The notes under the pieces are model-generated. The model was not told the DNA's origin and did no database searches. It saw nothing but the letters and a program-made list of their open reading frames with translations. Positions 25,274 to 33,885 of a stretch of 34,015 nt of DNA are shown in pieces. Every line of letters begins with the position of its first letter. Position 1 is the first letter of the stretch. A program made the position numbers and the translations under genes. The DNA lies in assembly GCA_027310305.1 (NCBI GenBank), contig DAIDBD010000086.1:1-34015 (forward strand), in the 5' to 3' direction. The stretch comes from Herminiimonas sp. GTDB taxonomy: Bacteria > Pseudomonadota > Gammaproteobacteria > Burkholderiales > Burkholderiaceae_D.

Positions 25274-25855
25274 TCAAATCAGCCTGAGACGATCCGGCGA
25301 AATTTGCAAACCGGCCTTCACAGCGCAAATGCGCTGCACCATCGCGGCTTTCGGTTGGTCGGTGTAGCCGTCTTCATACGCAATTACCCTGACAAGGTCG
25401 CTTGGATTTGCCGCTGCCATTTTCAGCAATTCGCCCGGTTCGAGTAAAAAATCCGGACTCGACGGCTTGCCGAAATGTCCATTCCCTTGAGCGAACGTTT
25501 CATAAATCAATATGCCGCCGGGCGCAAGACTCGCCAGAATAAGCGGAAACAACGGACGATGCAGATAATTCGTGACCACGATGCCGGTGAAACGGCCTGC
25601 CTCGAACGGCCATGCGGCGCCGCTTTCAAGATCGACCCGGAGGGTGCCGATTCGCGGACCCGCGGCTTTGGCGAGCATGCCGGCATCGCGATCGACTGCC
25701 AGTACCGCATGTCCCAGCGCCGCCAGCAAGCGGGCATGCCGGCCGGCGCCGCAAGCCAGATCGAGCACCTCTCCATGCGGAATCAGCGGCGCAAAGCGTG
25801 CGACCCAGTCGGAAGGATGATCGATAGCGTGATGGGAGTCCGTATTCGCCGACAT
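25274..25855 (-). CDS. Class I SAM-dependent methyltransferase
   Basis: This 193-residue protein has the SAM-binding motif VLDLACGAGRHARLL near residues 30-44, an acidic end to strand 2 (LAVDRD) and the motif IVVTNYLHRP near residues 91-100. The substrate is unknown; small proteins of this type are often labelled TehB-like. It lies 9 bases downstream of trpS and is probably cotranscribed, a conserved neighbour in betaproteobacteria. Confidence 0.85.
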   Translation of the reverse strand: MSANTDSHHAIDHPSDWVARFAPLIPHGEVLDLACGAGRHARLLAALGHAVLAVDRDAGMLAKAAGPRIGTLRVDLESGAAWPFEAGRFTGIVVTNYLHRPLFPLILASLAPGGILIYETFAQGNGHFGKPSSPDFLLEPGELLKMAAANPSDLVRVIAYEDGYTDQPKAAMVQRICAVKAGLQISPDRLRLI

Positions 25856-25864
25856 TGGTGAAAA

Positions 25865-27067
25865 CTAGTAGTAACTCAATCCCATCGCATGTCTGACATC
25901 GCGCATCGTCTCTTGCGCCAGCTTGCGCGCCTTGTCGCAGCCATCGGCAACGATCGCGCGCACCAGCGAAGGATCGTCGAGATATTGCTGCGCGCGTTCG
26001 CGCATCGGCTCCTGTTCTTTCAAGATTGCATCAATGACCGGCTGCTTGCATTCAAGACAGCCGATGCCGGCCGATTTGCAACCTTTCACAACCCACTCCT
26101 TGGTGCTGTCATCGGAATACACTTGATGAAGTTGCCATACCGGGCACTTTTCCGGATCGCCCGGATCGGTGCGCCGCACCCGCGCCGGATCGGTCGGCAT
26201 CGTGCGGATTTTCCTGGTGACCGATTCCTTGTCTTCGCGCAGCGCAATCGCATTGCCGTAACTCTTGGACATTTTTTGCCCATCCAGTCCCGGCAACCGC
26301 GACGCTTCGGTCAGCAACGATTGCGGCTCGACCAGAATCTGCTTGCGGCGGCCTTCGAGATAACCGGACAGCCGTTCGCGATCGATCAGCGATAGGCTTT
26401 GCGCATCGTCGAGCATCGCTTTTGCCTGCTCCAGCGCATCTTGCCTGCCCTGCTCCTGGTATTGCGTGCGCAATTCGTTGTACAGCTTGGCATGCTTGCC
26501 GCCGAGTTTCTTGATCGCCTCGCGCGCCTTCTCTTCAAACCCTTTTTCCTGGCCGTACAGGTGATTGAAGCGCCGTGCGATTTCGCGCATCATTTCCACA
26601 TGCGGCACCTGATCCTCGCCGACCGGGACCATGCTGGCGCGATAGATCAGCACATCGGCTGCCTGCAGCAATGGATAACCGAGAAAGCCATAGGTAGCCA
26701 GATCGCGGTCGGCCAGTTTCTCCTGCTGATCCTTGTAGGTCGGCACGCGTTCCAGCCATCCCAGCGGGGTGGACATCGACAGCAGCAAATGCAATTCGGC
26801 ATGCTCCGGCACCCTGGACTGGATGAACAGCGTTGCCTTCGATGGATCCACGCCGGCGGCAAGCCAGTCGATCAGCATATCCCAGGTGCTGGATTCGATG
26901 ATGCCGGGATCGTCGTAGTGCGTCGTCAGCGCATGCCAGTCCGCGACAAAAAACAGGCAGGGATGCTCGGATTGCAGCTTGATCCAGTTTTTAAGAGCGC
27001 CGTGATAATGCCCAAGATGCATGGCGCCGGTCGGGCGCATGCCGGAAACAACGCGATCGGGATACAT
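25865..27067 (-). CDS. trpS: Tryptophanyl-tRNA synthetase, with four-Cys motif
   Basis: TrpRS charges tRNA-Trp. The class I motifs are the HIGH-like MHLGHYHG near residues 16-23 and KMSKSYGN near residues 265-272. At 400 residues it is ~65 longer than E. coli TrpRS, the extra length falling between about residues 170 and 255 and in the C-terminal part. The C-terminal part has cysteines 308, 330, 337 and 340, spaced C-x21-C-x6-C-x2-C. This is one residue short of the C-x22-C-x6-C-x2-C that holds a [4Fe-4S] cluster in Thermotoga TrpRS. The M50 protease gene overlaps closely downstream of the promoter side (6 bases upstream of the ATG is its stop). Confidence 0.96.
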   Translation of the reverse strand: MYPDRVVSGMRPTGAMHLGHYHGALKNWIKLQSEHPCLFFVADWHALTTHYDDPGIIESSTWDMLIDWLAAGVDPSKATLFIQSRVPEHAELHLLLSMSTPLGWLERVPTYKDQQEKLADRDLATYGFLGYPLLQAADVLIYRASMVPVGEDQVPHVEMMREIARRFNHLYGQEKGFEEKAREAIKKLGGKHAKLYNELRTQYQEQGRQDALEQAKAMLDDAQSLSLIDRERLSGYLEGRRKQILVEPQSLLTEASRLPGLDGQKMSKSYGNAIALREDKESVTRKIRTMPTDPARVRRTDPGDPEKCPVWQLHQVYSDDSTKEWVVKGCKSAGIGCLECKQPVIDAILKEQEPMRERAQQYLDDPSLVRAIVADGCDKARKLAQETMRDVRHAMGLSYY

Positions 27068-27073
27068 AGTCAG

Positions 27074-27730
27074 TCAGTTCAGTAAAAGAGTCAGGGGAGA
27101 AATAATGAGCAGCAGCGCAGAATTGGCGGCGGACATTACCGGCATCATCCAGAAATGCAGCACCTTGAGAAATACCAGCGCCAGCACGATGAAAAACCCG
27201 TATGGCTCGAGCTGCGAGAATTTGTACGCATACTTGTGCGGCAAGATGCTGGTCATGATGCGGCCACCGTCGAGCGGCGGCACCGGAAACAGGTTGAAGG
27301 CGAATATCACCAGATTGGTGAGGATACCGGCCTGCGCCATCTTCATGAAAAATACTTCCTGGGTGTGCCATGCCGCCAGCATCACGGCGAACACCATCCA
27401 CATCAGCGCCATGACAAGATTCGCGGCCGGACCCGCCAGCGCGACCCATGCCATGTCGCGCTTGGGCTTGCGCAAATTGCCGAATTCCACCGGGACCGGT
27501 TTGGCATAGCCGAACAGAAAAGGGCTACCGACAAAAAACAGCACGATCGGAATCAGCAATGTGCCGACCGGATCGATGTGCTTGATGGGATTCAAGCTCA
27601 TGCGTCCCTGGGCATAGGCGGTCGTATCGCCGAAATATTTGGCGGCATAGGCATGCGCGGCTTCGTGCAGCGTGATCGCAAACACGATCGGCAGTGCGTA
27701 CACCGCAAAAGTTTGAATAAGATCGTTCAT
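27074..27730 (-). CDS. Site-2 protease family (M50) membrane metalloprotease
   Basis: This is an intramembrane zinc protease of the M50 family. The zinc motif is TLHEAAHAY near residues 21-29, and the third ligand is in the NLFPVPPLDGGRI stretch near residues 150-162. Five or six hydrophobic helices are visible. The frame extends upstream to 27844, but the ATG at 27730 gives the family N-terminus MNDLIQTFAVYALP and 218 residues. Relatives are common between yciO and trpS in betaproteobacteria; the substrate is unknown. Confidence 0.88.
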   Translation of the reverse strand: MNDLIQTFAVYALPIVFAITLHEAAHAYAAKYFGDTTAYAQGRMSLNPIKHIDPVGTLLIPIVLFFVGSPFLFGYAKPVPVEFGNLRKPKRDMAWVALAGPAANLVMALMWMVFAVMLAAWHTQEVFFMKMAQAGILTNLVIFAFNLFPVPPLDGGRIMTSILPHKYAYKFSQLEPYGFFIVLALVFLKVLHFWMMPVMSAANSALLLIISPLTLLLN

Positions 27731-27879
27731 CGGTCGAATTTTATCAGAGGGGCACTGCTTGCCTGCGGCAAACAGCGAAATCAATTGGAATGGCCGGCAA
27801 GCCGGCAGGATGGGCACGTTTGGTGCCCGCATGGATCGAAGCAATGCGAGAGTTTAGCGTACCATTGAAAACGGCGGAT

Positions 27880-28503
27880 TTACCAACCGAACGGCCCTGC
27901 ATCGCCCCGGCCCTGCCGCAGCAATACCGGTTCTGCGCCGGTCAAATCGATTACCGTGGTCGGTTCCAGGCTGCACGCGCCGCCGTCGATCACCAGCTCG
28001 ATCTGACGCGCGAGGCGCTCGCGTATTTCATCCGGATCGGACAATGGATTTTCCTGCTCCGGCAAGATCAGCGTGGTACTCAATAACGGCTGCCCGAGTT
28101 CCTCCAGCAGCGCATGGGCGACCCGGTTTTCCGGCACCCGCAAACCGATGGTCCGGCGCGACGGATGGCTCAGGCGGCGCGGCACTTCCTTGGTTGCTTC
28201 CAGAATGAACGTGTAAGGGCCGGGAGTGGCCGATTTGAGCAGCCGGTACTGGCGGTTGTCGACACGGGCGTACAGTGCGATTTCACCCAGATCGCGGCAC
28301 AACAGCGTCAGATGATGCTTGTCATCGACGGCCCGAATGCGGCGCAGCCGCTCAACCGCATTCCTGTCATCCAGCTGGCATACCAGCGCGTAACAGGAAT
28401 CGGTCGGCAGCGCGACGATACCGCCCGAACCGATAATCTGCGCCGCCTGTTTGATCAGACGCAGTTGCGGATTCTCCGGGTGAATTTGAAAAAACTGGCT
28501 CAT
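27880..28503 (-). CDS. yciO: YciO-like Sua5/YrdC-domain protein
   Basis: The YrdC domain binds ATP and threonylcarbamoyl substrates; TsaC/Sua5 proteins make threonylcarbamoyl-AMP for tRNA t6A, while the role of YciO is not settled. The sequence starts QFFQIHPENPQLRLIKQAA and contains GGIVALPTDSCYAL near residues 27-40, KSATPGPYTFIL near residues 90-101 and the RTIGLRVPE stretch. This start block is typical of YciO. At 207 residues it is full length. No Shine-Dalgarno precedes the ATG; instead the htpX terminator ends 6 bases before it. Confidence 0.9.
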   Translation of the reverse strand: MSQFFQIHPENPQLRLIKQAAQIIGSGGIVALPTDSCYALVCQLDDRNAVERLRRIRAVDDKHHLTLLCRDLGEIALYARVDNRQYRLLKSATPGPYTFILEATKEVPRRLSHPSRRTIGLRVPENRVAHALLEELGQPLLSTTLILPEQENPLSDPDEIRERLARQIELVIDGGACSLEPTTVIDLTGAEPVLLRQGRGDAGPFGW

Positions 28504-28509
28504 GGAATG

Positions 28510-28539
28510 AAAACGGCGGCAGCCGACAGGCTACCGCCG
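28510..28539 (-). terminator. Terminator or attenuator between htpX and yciO
   Basis: On the minus strand CGGCGGTAGCC (28539-28529) pairs with GGCTGCCGCCG (28524-28514), with one mismatch and a 4-base loop, followed by TTTTCATT. It lies 22 bases after the htpX stop and ends 6 bases before the yciO ATG, so it would terminate htpX transcripts and separate htpX from the downstream operon. Confidence 0.65.
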
Positions 28540-28561
28540 ATGTGGTGATTTGACAGCGAAT

Positions 28562-29434
28562 CTATTGGTTGCCGCGCAATGCGGCAATACGCTCTTCAAT
28601 CGGCGGATGGCTTGAAAACAAGCCCATGAAGCCGGGTTTGTCGTTGATGCCCAAAGAAGCCATTGCTTGCGGCAAGCTGCTGGGCTCCACGCCACCCAGG
28701 CGCGCCAATGCCTTGATCATCGGCTGCGCGGTTCCCAGGAATTTGGCTGAACCGGCATCGGCACGGAATTCCCGGTGGCGCGAGAACCAGGCAACGATCA
28801 TCGATGCGGCAATGCCGAATATAATCTGCGACACGAACACAGTCACCATGTAGCCGATGCCGGGGCCATCGCTATTGCCGCGCGACAGCGCGCGATCGAC
28901 CGCATAACCGACGACGCGCGACAGGAACACCACGAAGGTATTGACCACGCCCTGGATCAGCATCATGGTGACCATATCGCCATTGGCGACGTGGGCGACT
29001 TCATGCGCCAGTACCGCTTCGACCTCTTCTTTGGTCATGCTTTGCAATAGCCCGGCCGATACCGCGACCAATGCAGAATTCTTGAATGCGCCGGTTGCGA
29101 ATGCATTCGGCTCGCCTTCATATACCGCCACTTCCGGCATCGCTATGCCGGCTCGATCCGCCAGTTTCCTGACCGAATCGATCAACCATAATTCAGTCGA
29201 GTTGGACGGCGCATCGATCACGTGCGCGCCAGTCGACCATTTCGCCATTGGTTTACTGATCAGCAACGAAAAAATCGAACCGGTAAAACCCACCACCAGC
29301 GAAAATACCGCCAGCATGGGAAGATTCAGCCCGGTGCCGGTCAGAAAACGGTCCACGCCCAACAGCGACAGCACCACTGTCATTACCGCTACGACCGCAA
29401 TATTGGTTGCAAGGAACAGGAAAATTCGTTTCAT
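28562..29434 (-). CDS. htpX: Heat-shock membrane protease HtpX
   Basis: HtpX is an M48-family zinc metalloprotease that degrades damaged inner-membrane proteins. Two N-terminal helices (residues ~3-25 and 35-57) precede the zinc motif [12 protein letters not shown] near residues 140-151, with two more hydrophobic helices after it and an ESxxD-type glutamate region ([12 protein letters not shown] near residues 223-234). At 290 residues it is full length. A sigma-32/sigma-70-like promoter precedes it and a hairpin follows, so it looks like its own unit inside the PHP-to-MBL gene run. Confidence 0.95.
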   Translation of the reverse strand: MKRIFLFLATNIAVVAVMTVVLSLLGVDRFLTGTGLNLPMLAVFSLVVGFTGSIFSLLISKPMAKWSTGAHVIDAPSNSTELWLIDSVRKLADRAGIAMPEVAVYEGEPNAFATGAFKNSALVAVSAGLLQSMTKEEVEAVLAHEVAHVANGDMVTMMLIQGVVNTFVVFLSRVVGYAVDRALSRGNSDGPGIGYMVTVFVSQIIFGIAASMIVAWFSRHREFRADAGSAKFLGTAQPMIKALARLGGVEPSSLPQAMASLGINDKPGFMGLFSSHPPIEERIAALRGNQ

Positions 29435-29465
29435 GCTGAAGACTCCGAGGTTGAAAACAAGCTAT

Positions 29466-29494
29466 ATATAAGGATGGCAACATGGAAGTTCAAG
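29466..29494 (-). promoter_or_regulatory. Candidate heat-shock (sigma-32) promoter of htpX
   Basis: On the minus strand CTTGAA (29494-29489), a 15-base spacer and CCTTATAT (29473-29466) match the sigma-32 pattern CTTGAA-N13-15-CCCCATNT at 6 of 6 and 6 of 8 positions. The same bases also offer TTGAAC-N17-TATATA for sigma-70. Transcription would start near 29458, about 25 bases before the htpX ATG. Confidence 0.5.
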
Positions 29495-29556
29495 AGACGG
29501 CAGCCAACATGAAGGAAAACCTGCTGCGCATTATTGCAATGAATGCCGGGCTCGAA

Positions 29557-30393
29557 TCAGATCGCCCAATTGTGCCAGACCGGCACGACGCCGTCAGGCA
29601 GCGCCGGCAAGGCGCCCAGATCGACCCGCGACTCGCCGGGGCCGTGAAAGTCGGAACCGCGTGAAGCGAGCAAACCGTACTGATTGGCCGCTTTCGCGTA
29701 TTGCGCATATTGATCGACAGTGTGGCTGCCCGTCGTGACTTCCATCGCGGCGCCGCCGAATCGCTTGAATTCATCGAAGAAGGCGCCGAACTCGAGTTCG
29801 CTAAATTTATAGCGTCCCGGATGGGCAATCACGGCAATGCCGCCTGCGCCGCGAATCCAGCCGACCGCTTGCTGCAGCGTTGCCCAGCGATGCGGTACAA
29901 AGCCCGGATTGCCATCGGTAAGATAATTGCGGAATACTTCCGGTATATCGGCGCAGACGCCCAACTCAAGAATGTAACGGGCAAAATGCATCCGCGAGAT
30001 CAAGTCTGGATTGCCGACGAATTTCAGCGCGCCTTCGAATGCATCGGGAATGCCGGCCGCAGCCAGTTGCGCAGCCATCTGATGGGCGCGCCGCTCGCGG
30101 CCCGAACGGGTGGCGGCCAATCCCTGAACCAGGGTTTCATTTGTTTCATCGATATGCAAACCGACGACATGCACCGTCTGCCCGGCCCAGGTGACCGAGA
30201 TTTCGACGCCGGGCACATATTGCAGCCCAAGGTCGGCGGCAGCCGCGCGCGCCTCCGGAATGCCGCCCACTTCGTCGTGATCGGTCAGGGCCCAGACGTC
30301 GACGCCATTGGCTTTGGCACGCGCGGCAACCGCCGCGGGCGCCAGCATGCCGTCGGAAATATTGGAATGGCAATGAAGATCGACATTGAGCAT
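29557..30393 (-). CDS. PHP-domain phosphoesterase (RNase AM/YciV-like)
   Basis: The PHP domain binds metals and in YciV-type proteins removes 3' phosphates from nucleoside 3',5'-bisphosphates or trims 5' RNA ends. Metal-binding motifs are DLHCHSNISDG near residues 5-15, ALTDHDEVGG near residues 35-44, VPGVEIS near residues 60-66, a histidine block VIAHPGRYKF near residues 190-199 and GSDFHGPG near residues 249-256. At 278 residues it is full length. In many beta- and gammaproteobacteria it is followed by yciO; here htpX intervenes. Confidence 0.9.
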   Translation of the reverse strand: MLNVDLHCHSNISDGMLAPAAVAARAKANGVDVWALTDHDEVGGIPEARAAAADLGLQYVPGVEISVTWAGQTVHVVGLHIDETNETLVQGLAATRSGRERRAHQMAAQLAAAGIPDAFEGALKFVGNPDLISRMHFARYILELGVCADIPEVFRNYLTDGNPGFVPHRWATLQQAVGWIRGAGGIAVIAHPGRYKFSELEFGAFFDEFKRFGGAAMEVTTGSHTVDQYAQYAKAANQYGLLASRGSDFHGPGESRVDLGALPALPDGVVPVWHNWAI

Positions 30394-30483
30394 GCGAAAT
30401 ACGCTGAGCGATGCGCAAGAAGTAAAACATCAATTGTACGCCGCCTGATTCAGCCATGCCGCATTGCGCAGCAGTTCCCGTTC

Positions 30484-31359
30484 TCAAGCCAGGAACTGCT
30501 CGATCAGACTCGCCAGGGCTTGCGGCTGGTCATGGTGCAACATATGGCCGGCGTCGTTGATCATTGCAGTCGCGACATCGGGAATGAATCCGATGCGGCG
30601 ATCGATTTCGATGCGCGCGGACTCCTTCGGACCCATCCAGCGCCACACATCGGTGTCGTCGGCTTCGACCCACAGCACCGGCGCGGCGATTGCCTTCCAG
30701 CAGGCCGTCACTTCGTCAACACGATACAGCAGCGGGCTGGTGATCTTGTGCGCCGGATCGCCCAGGATCTCCCATGCGCCTTCGGCATTTTGCGCAGCCC
30801 AATGGCCGGACAGAAATGCGGCGCGTTCGTCGGTCAGGCGCGGATTGGTTTTTTGCAGCCGCGCCGCCACGTCGGCTTGCGTCGCGTATGTGCGCAGGCT
30901 GGGCGGTTCGCGCAATTCATCCAGCCATTTGAGATAGCGGCCAGGCGCTTGTTCCGGACGCGTGACCGGCATGCCGAAGCCTTCGAAGTTGATCAGTTTC
31001 CTGATGCGTGCCGGACGCACTCCGGCATACAGCATGACCACATTGGCGCCCATGCTGTGACCGAGCAGATTGACCGCCTGGTCCGGCGAATAATGTTGCA
31101 GGATCGCATCCAGGTCACCCATGTAATCGGGAAACCAGTATGTATCCGTGCCGGGATTTTCGGTCAGGCCGAAACCGCGCCAGTCCGGCGCGATCACATG
31201 CCAGTCGCGCCGCAGACACTCCACCATGAACTGAAACGATGCCGACACATCCATCCAGCCGTGCACCATGAATAACTTGGGTGCACCTTCATGACCCCAA
31301 TGGCGAATATGGTATCGAAGGCCGCGGACCGTGATAAATTCTGAACGAGATGGTTTCAT
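30484..31359 (-). CDS. Alpha/beta hydrolase
   Basis: This is an alpha/beta-hydrolase-fold enzyme with the oxyanion-hole motif MVHGWMD near residues 30-36, the nucleophile elbow LLGHSMGANVV near residues 98-108 (Ser), and the catalytic His in NDAGHMLHHD near the C-terminus. The substrate is not predictable. The start is uncertain: ATGs at 31407, 31392 and 31359 are in frame and none has a clear ribosome binding site; 31359 (291 residues) gives the usual N-terminus before LRYHIRHWG. It is divergent from the acyl-CoA synthetase across an operator-like palindrome. Confidence 0.86.
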   Translation of the reverse strand: MKPSRSEFITVRGLRYHIRHWGHEGAPKLFMVHGWMDVSASFQFMVECLRRDWHVIAPDWRGFGLTENPGTDTYWFPDYMGDLDAILQHYSPDQAVNLLGHSMGANVVMLYAGVRPARIRKLINFEGFGMPVTRPEQAPGRYLKWLDELREPPSLRTYATQADVAARLQKTNPRLTDERAAFLSGHWAAQNAEGAWEILGDPAHKITSPLLYRVDEVTACWKAIAAPVLWVEADDTDVWRWMGPKESARIEIDRRIGFIPDVATAMINDAGHMLHHDQPQALASLIEQFLA

Positions 31360-31442
31360 GATGGGCTGAAGGGTTGTCAAATTGAACAGCATGAAATCGG
31401 CATGCATGGCTTTTCAGACCTGCCGCCAATGCAGATTAAATA

Positions 31443-31454
31443 GAACGATCGTTC
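31443..31454. promoter_or_regulatory. Palindromic operator-like site
   Basis: GAACGATCGTTC is a perfect 12-bp palindrome, placed just upstream of an A/T-rich -10-like stretch (GATAAT/TATACC, 31455-31466) and 22 bases before the acyl-CoA synthetase ATG. Palindromes of this form are typical of TetR-family regulators. It is well placed to control both divergent genes. Confidence 0.55.
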
Positions 31455-31475
31455 GATAATTATACCGGAGAGCAT

Positions 31476-33158
31476 ATGATATCTGCCAGTAACAATAGCC
31501 CTGCCGACTACTACCGTAATCTTTACCGGCAATTCCGCTGGCACGTGCCTGCCGCATTCAATATTGCCGAGGTTTGCTGCGGCCGCTGGGCAGACGATGC
31601 ATCGCGTATCGCGATTCATTACGAGGATGAATCGGGCCATGCCTCCACCCTGACCTACGCGGAACTGCAAGCGCAGGCCAACCGGCTGTCCAACATATTG
31701 CTCGAACGTGGCGTGCGGCGCGGCGACCGGGTGGCGATCATCCTGCCGCAACGGCCGGAAACCGCCATCGCCCATATCGCGTGCTATCAGATCGGCGCGG
31801 TGGCGATGCCGATGTCGATCCTGTTCGGGCCGGATGCGCTGGAATACCGGCTGCAAAACAGTGAAGCTGCGATTGCGCTGGTCGATCAGGCCGCGCTGGC
31901 CAATCTGAATGAAATTCGCGCCAAGTGTCCGGCGATGCGGCATGTCATTGCAATCGATTGCGATGCAACCGATACGATCGCCTGGGATGCCGAGATGTTG
32001 GCGGCATCGTCCGTTTTCGATGCGGTGAAAACGGCGGCCACCGATCCGGCCATATTGATTTACACCAGCGGTACCACCGGCGCACCGAAAGGCGCGCTGT
32101 TGCCGCATTCGGCAATCATCGGCAATCTCACCGGTTTCGTGGCGTCGCAAAACTGGTTCCCGCAGGACGGCGACGTATTCTGGTCGCCCGCCGATTGGGC
32201 CTGGACCGGCGGGTTGATGGATGCGCTGCTCCCTACGCTTTATTTCGGCAAGCCGATCGTCGGCTATCGCGGCCGTTTTTCGGCCGACACCGCGTTTTAC
32301 CTGCTCGAAAAATACGGCGTGACCAATACCTTCCTGTTTCCCACCGCGCTGAAAATGATGATGAAGGCGGTTCCCGCGCCGCGCGAAAAATTCAAGCTCA
32401 AACTGCGCGCGATCATGAGCGCCGGCGAAGCGGTCGGCGATGCCGTATTCAATTGGGGCCGGTCGGGCCTCGGCATTACGATCAATGAAATGTTCGGCCA
32501 GACGGAAATGAATTACATCGTCGGCAACAGCGCCGCAAAGTGGCCGGCCAAGCCCGGCAGCATGGGCCGCCCGTATCCCGGCCATCGGGTTGCGGTGATT
32601 GATGAAGACGGCAACGTCGTCAAGGCCGGCGATACCGGTGAAGTTGCGCTGCACCGTACCGACATCCACGGCGACCCCGATCCGATATTTTTCATCGGAT
32701 ACTGGAAAAATTCCGACGCGACCCGGAAAAAATACAGCGGCGACTGGTGCCGCACCGGCGATCTGGCTTCGATGGATCAGGACGGCTACCTTTGGTATCA
32801 GGGCCGCGCCGACGATATGTTCAAGGCCGCCGGATACCGCATCGGCCCTTCCGAAATCGAGAATTGCCTGGTCAAGCATCCGGCAGTCGCCAATGCCGCC
32901 GTGGTGCCAAAACCCGATGCCGAGCGCGGCAACATCGTCAAGGCGTTTATCGTGCTGACGCCGGATGTAAAACGCAGCAAGGCAGCGGACGACAAACTGA
33001 TCGCCGAACTGCAAACCCACGTGCGCGGCAAACTCGCGCCGTATGAATATCCAAAGGAAATCGAGTTCCTCGACGAACTGCCGATGACGACCACCGGAAA
33101 ATTACAGCGGCGGATACTGAGGTTGATGGAACAGGAACGCGCAATAAAATCAGAGTAA
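31476..33158 (+). CDS. AMP-dependent acyl-CoA synthetase
   Basis: This ANL-superfamily enzyme activates a carboxylic acid through an acyl-adenylate to its CoA thioester. The A3 motif is IYTSGTTGAPKGALLPH near residues 191-207, A5 is NEMFGQTEMNYIVG near residues 337-350, A7 is CRTGDLASMD near residues 425-434, A8 is YRIGPSEIE and the A10 lysine is in TTGKLQRRILR near residue 545. At 560 residues it is full length; the form with a short N-terminus resembles medium-chain acyl-CoA synthetases, but the acid is not predictable. GGAGA lies 5 bases before the ATG. It is divergent from the alpha/beta hydrolase. Confidence 0.93.
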   Translation: MISASNNSPADYYRNLYRQFRWHVPAAFNIAEVCCGRWADDASRIAIHYEDESGHASTLTYAELQAQANRLSNILLERGVRRGDRVAIILPQRPETAIAHIACYQIGAVAMPMSILFGPDALEYRLQNSEAAIALVDQAALANLNEIRAKCPAMRHVIAIDCDATDTIAWDAEMLAASSVFDAVKTAATDPAILIYTSGTTGAPKGALLPHSAIIGNLTGFVASQNWFPQDGDVFWSPADWAWTGGLMDALLPTLYFGKPIVGYRGRFSADTAFYLLEKYGVTNTFLFPTALKMMMKAVPAPREKFKLKLRAIMSAGEAVGDAVFNWGRSGLGITINEMFGQTEMNYIVGNSAAKWPAKPGSMGRPYPGHRVAVIDEDGNVVKAGDTGEVALHRTDIHGDPDPIFFIGYWKNSDATRKKYSGDWCRTGDLASMDQDGYLWYQGRADDMFKAAGYRIGPSEIENCLVKHPAVANAAVVPKPDAERGNIVKAFIVLTPDVKRSKAADDKLIAELQTHVRGKLAPYEYPKEIEFLDELPMTTTGKLQRRILRLMEQERAIKSE

Positions 33159-33169
33159 ACCGCATTTCA

Positions 33170-33871
33170 TCAGTGAAGAAAGTTGGCAAGGCTGTAAGAC
33201 GAACGCACGCCGAGATAATGGAAATTTTCGTCGATCCATTTTTCGGCCTGATTTCTGCCTTCGTCGCGCAATGCATTGATGAAAGGCGCATACGTATTGA
33301 GTTTGCTGCGCGTGCTGAGCCGGCTCATGAATTCCTGCGCGTCGATCATGTGAATGTTGAGATGCCGCAGCCTGCGTTCGAGACGGCCGAACGCAAACAA
33401 TCCGCGCCGGGCTTCGCGTTTGGCCAGCGCGATTCCCTGCAGCTCGGTATTGAGTGCCGCGCCAAACCCTATTTCCGTCAGGCGGCTGCTGATATCGGTT
33501 GCGGAAACCGGGGCTCTCTGCAGCGGACACGAATGCAGCAGCACCACCATCACGTCGCGCGCCACGCACTGATGCAGCAACGGGAATATGGGCGGATTCG
33601 CGGTGAATCCGCCATCCCAGTATGCTTCTCCGTCGATTTCCACCGCGCGATGGATCGACGGCAGGCAGGCCGACGCCATCAATGCATCGAGCGACATCTG
33701 CTTGTTGCGAAAAAGCTTGAGCTTGCCGGTGCTGACCTGTGTTGCGGCAATGAACAGCTTGATCCCGGAATCGGTTTTCAATCGTTCGAAGTCGATCCGG
33801 CTCGCCAGAATTTCGCGCAGCGGATTGATGTCGAACGGATTCAATTGGAAAGGGGAAAACAACCGCGCCAT
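33170..33871 (-). pseudogene. Patatin-like phospholipase, 5'-truncated
   Basis: The 233-residue frame matches the C-terminal two thirds of a patatin-like lipase: RLFSPFQLNPFDINPLREIL at the start, FIAATQVSTGKLKLFR, MSLDALMASACLPSIHRAVEI and YWDGGFTANP, which holds the catalytic Asp. The N-terminal part with the GGGxHG oxyanion loop and the GTSAG nucleophile serine, about 110 residues in relatives as I recall them, is missing. The frame begins next to foreign-looking sequence from about 33885. It is therefore almost certainly inactive, a remnant left by an insertion or deletion. The 3' end lies 11 bases after the acyl-CoA synthetase stop, convergent. Confidence 0.78.
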
Positions 33872-33885
33872 CGAAAGATCAGTAG

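Noticed and set aside
29701-31275. Long open frame (about 524 codons) on the plus strand
   Set aside because: It spans the antisense of two unrelated genes (PHP phosphatase and alpha/beta hydrolase) and their intergenic gap, so it is a codon-bias artefact.
31377-33020. Long open frame (about 547 codons) on the minus strand
   Set aside because: It is the antisense of the acyl-CoA synthetase, whose motifs are all present on the plus strand.
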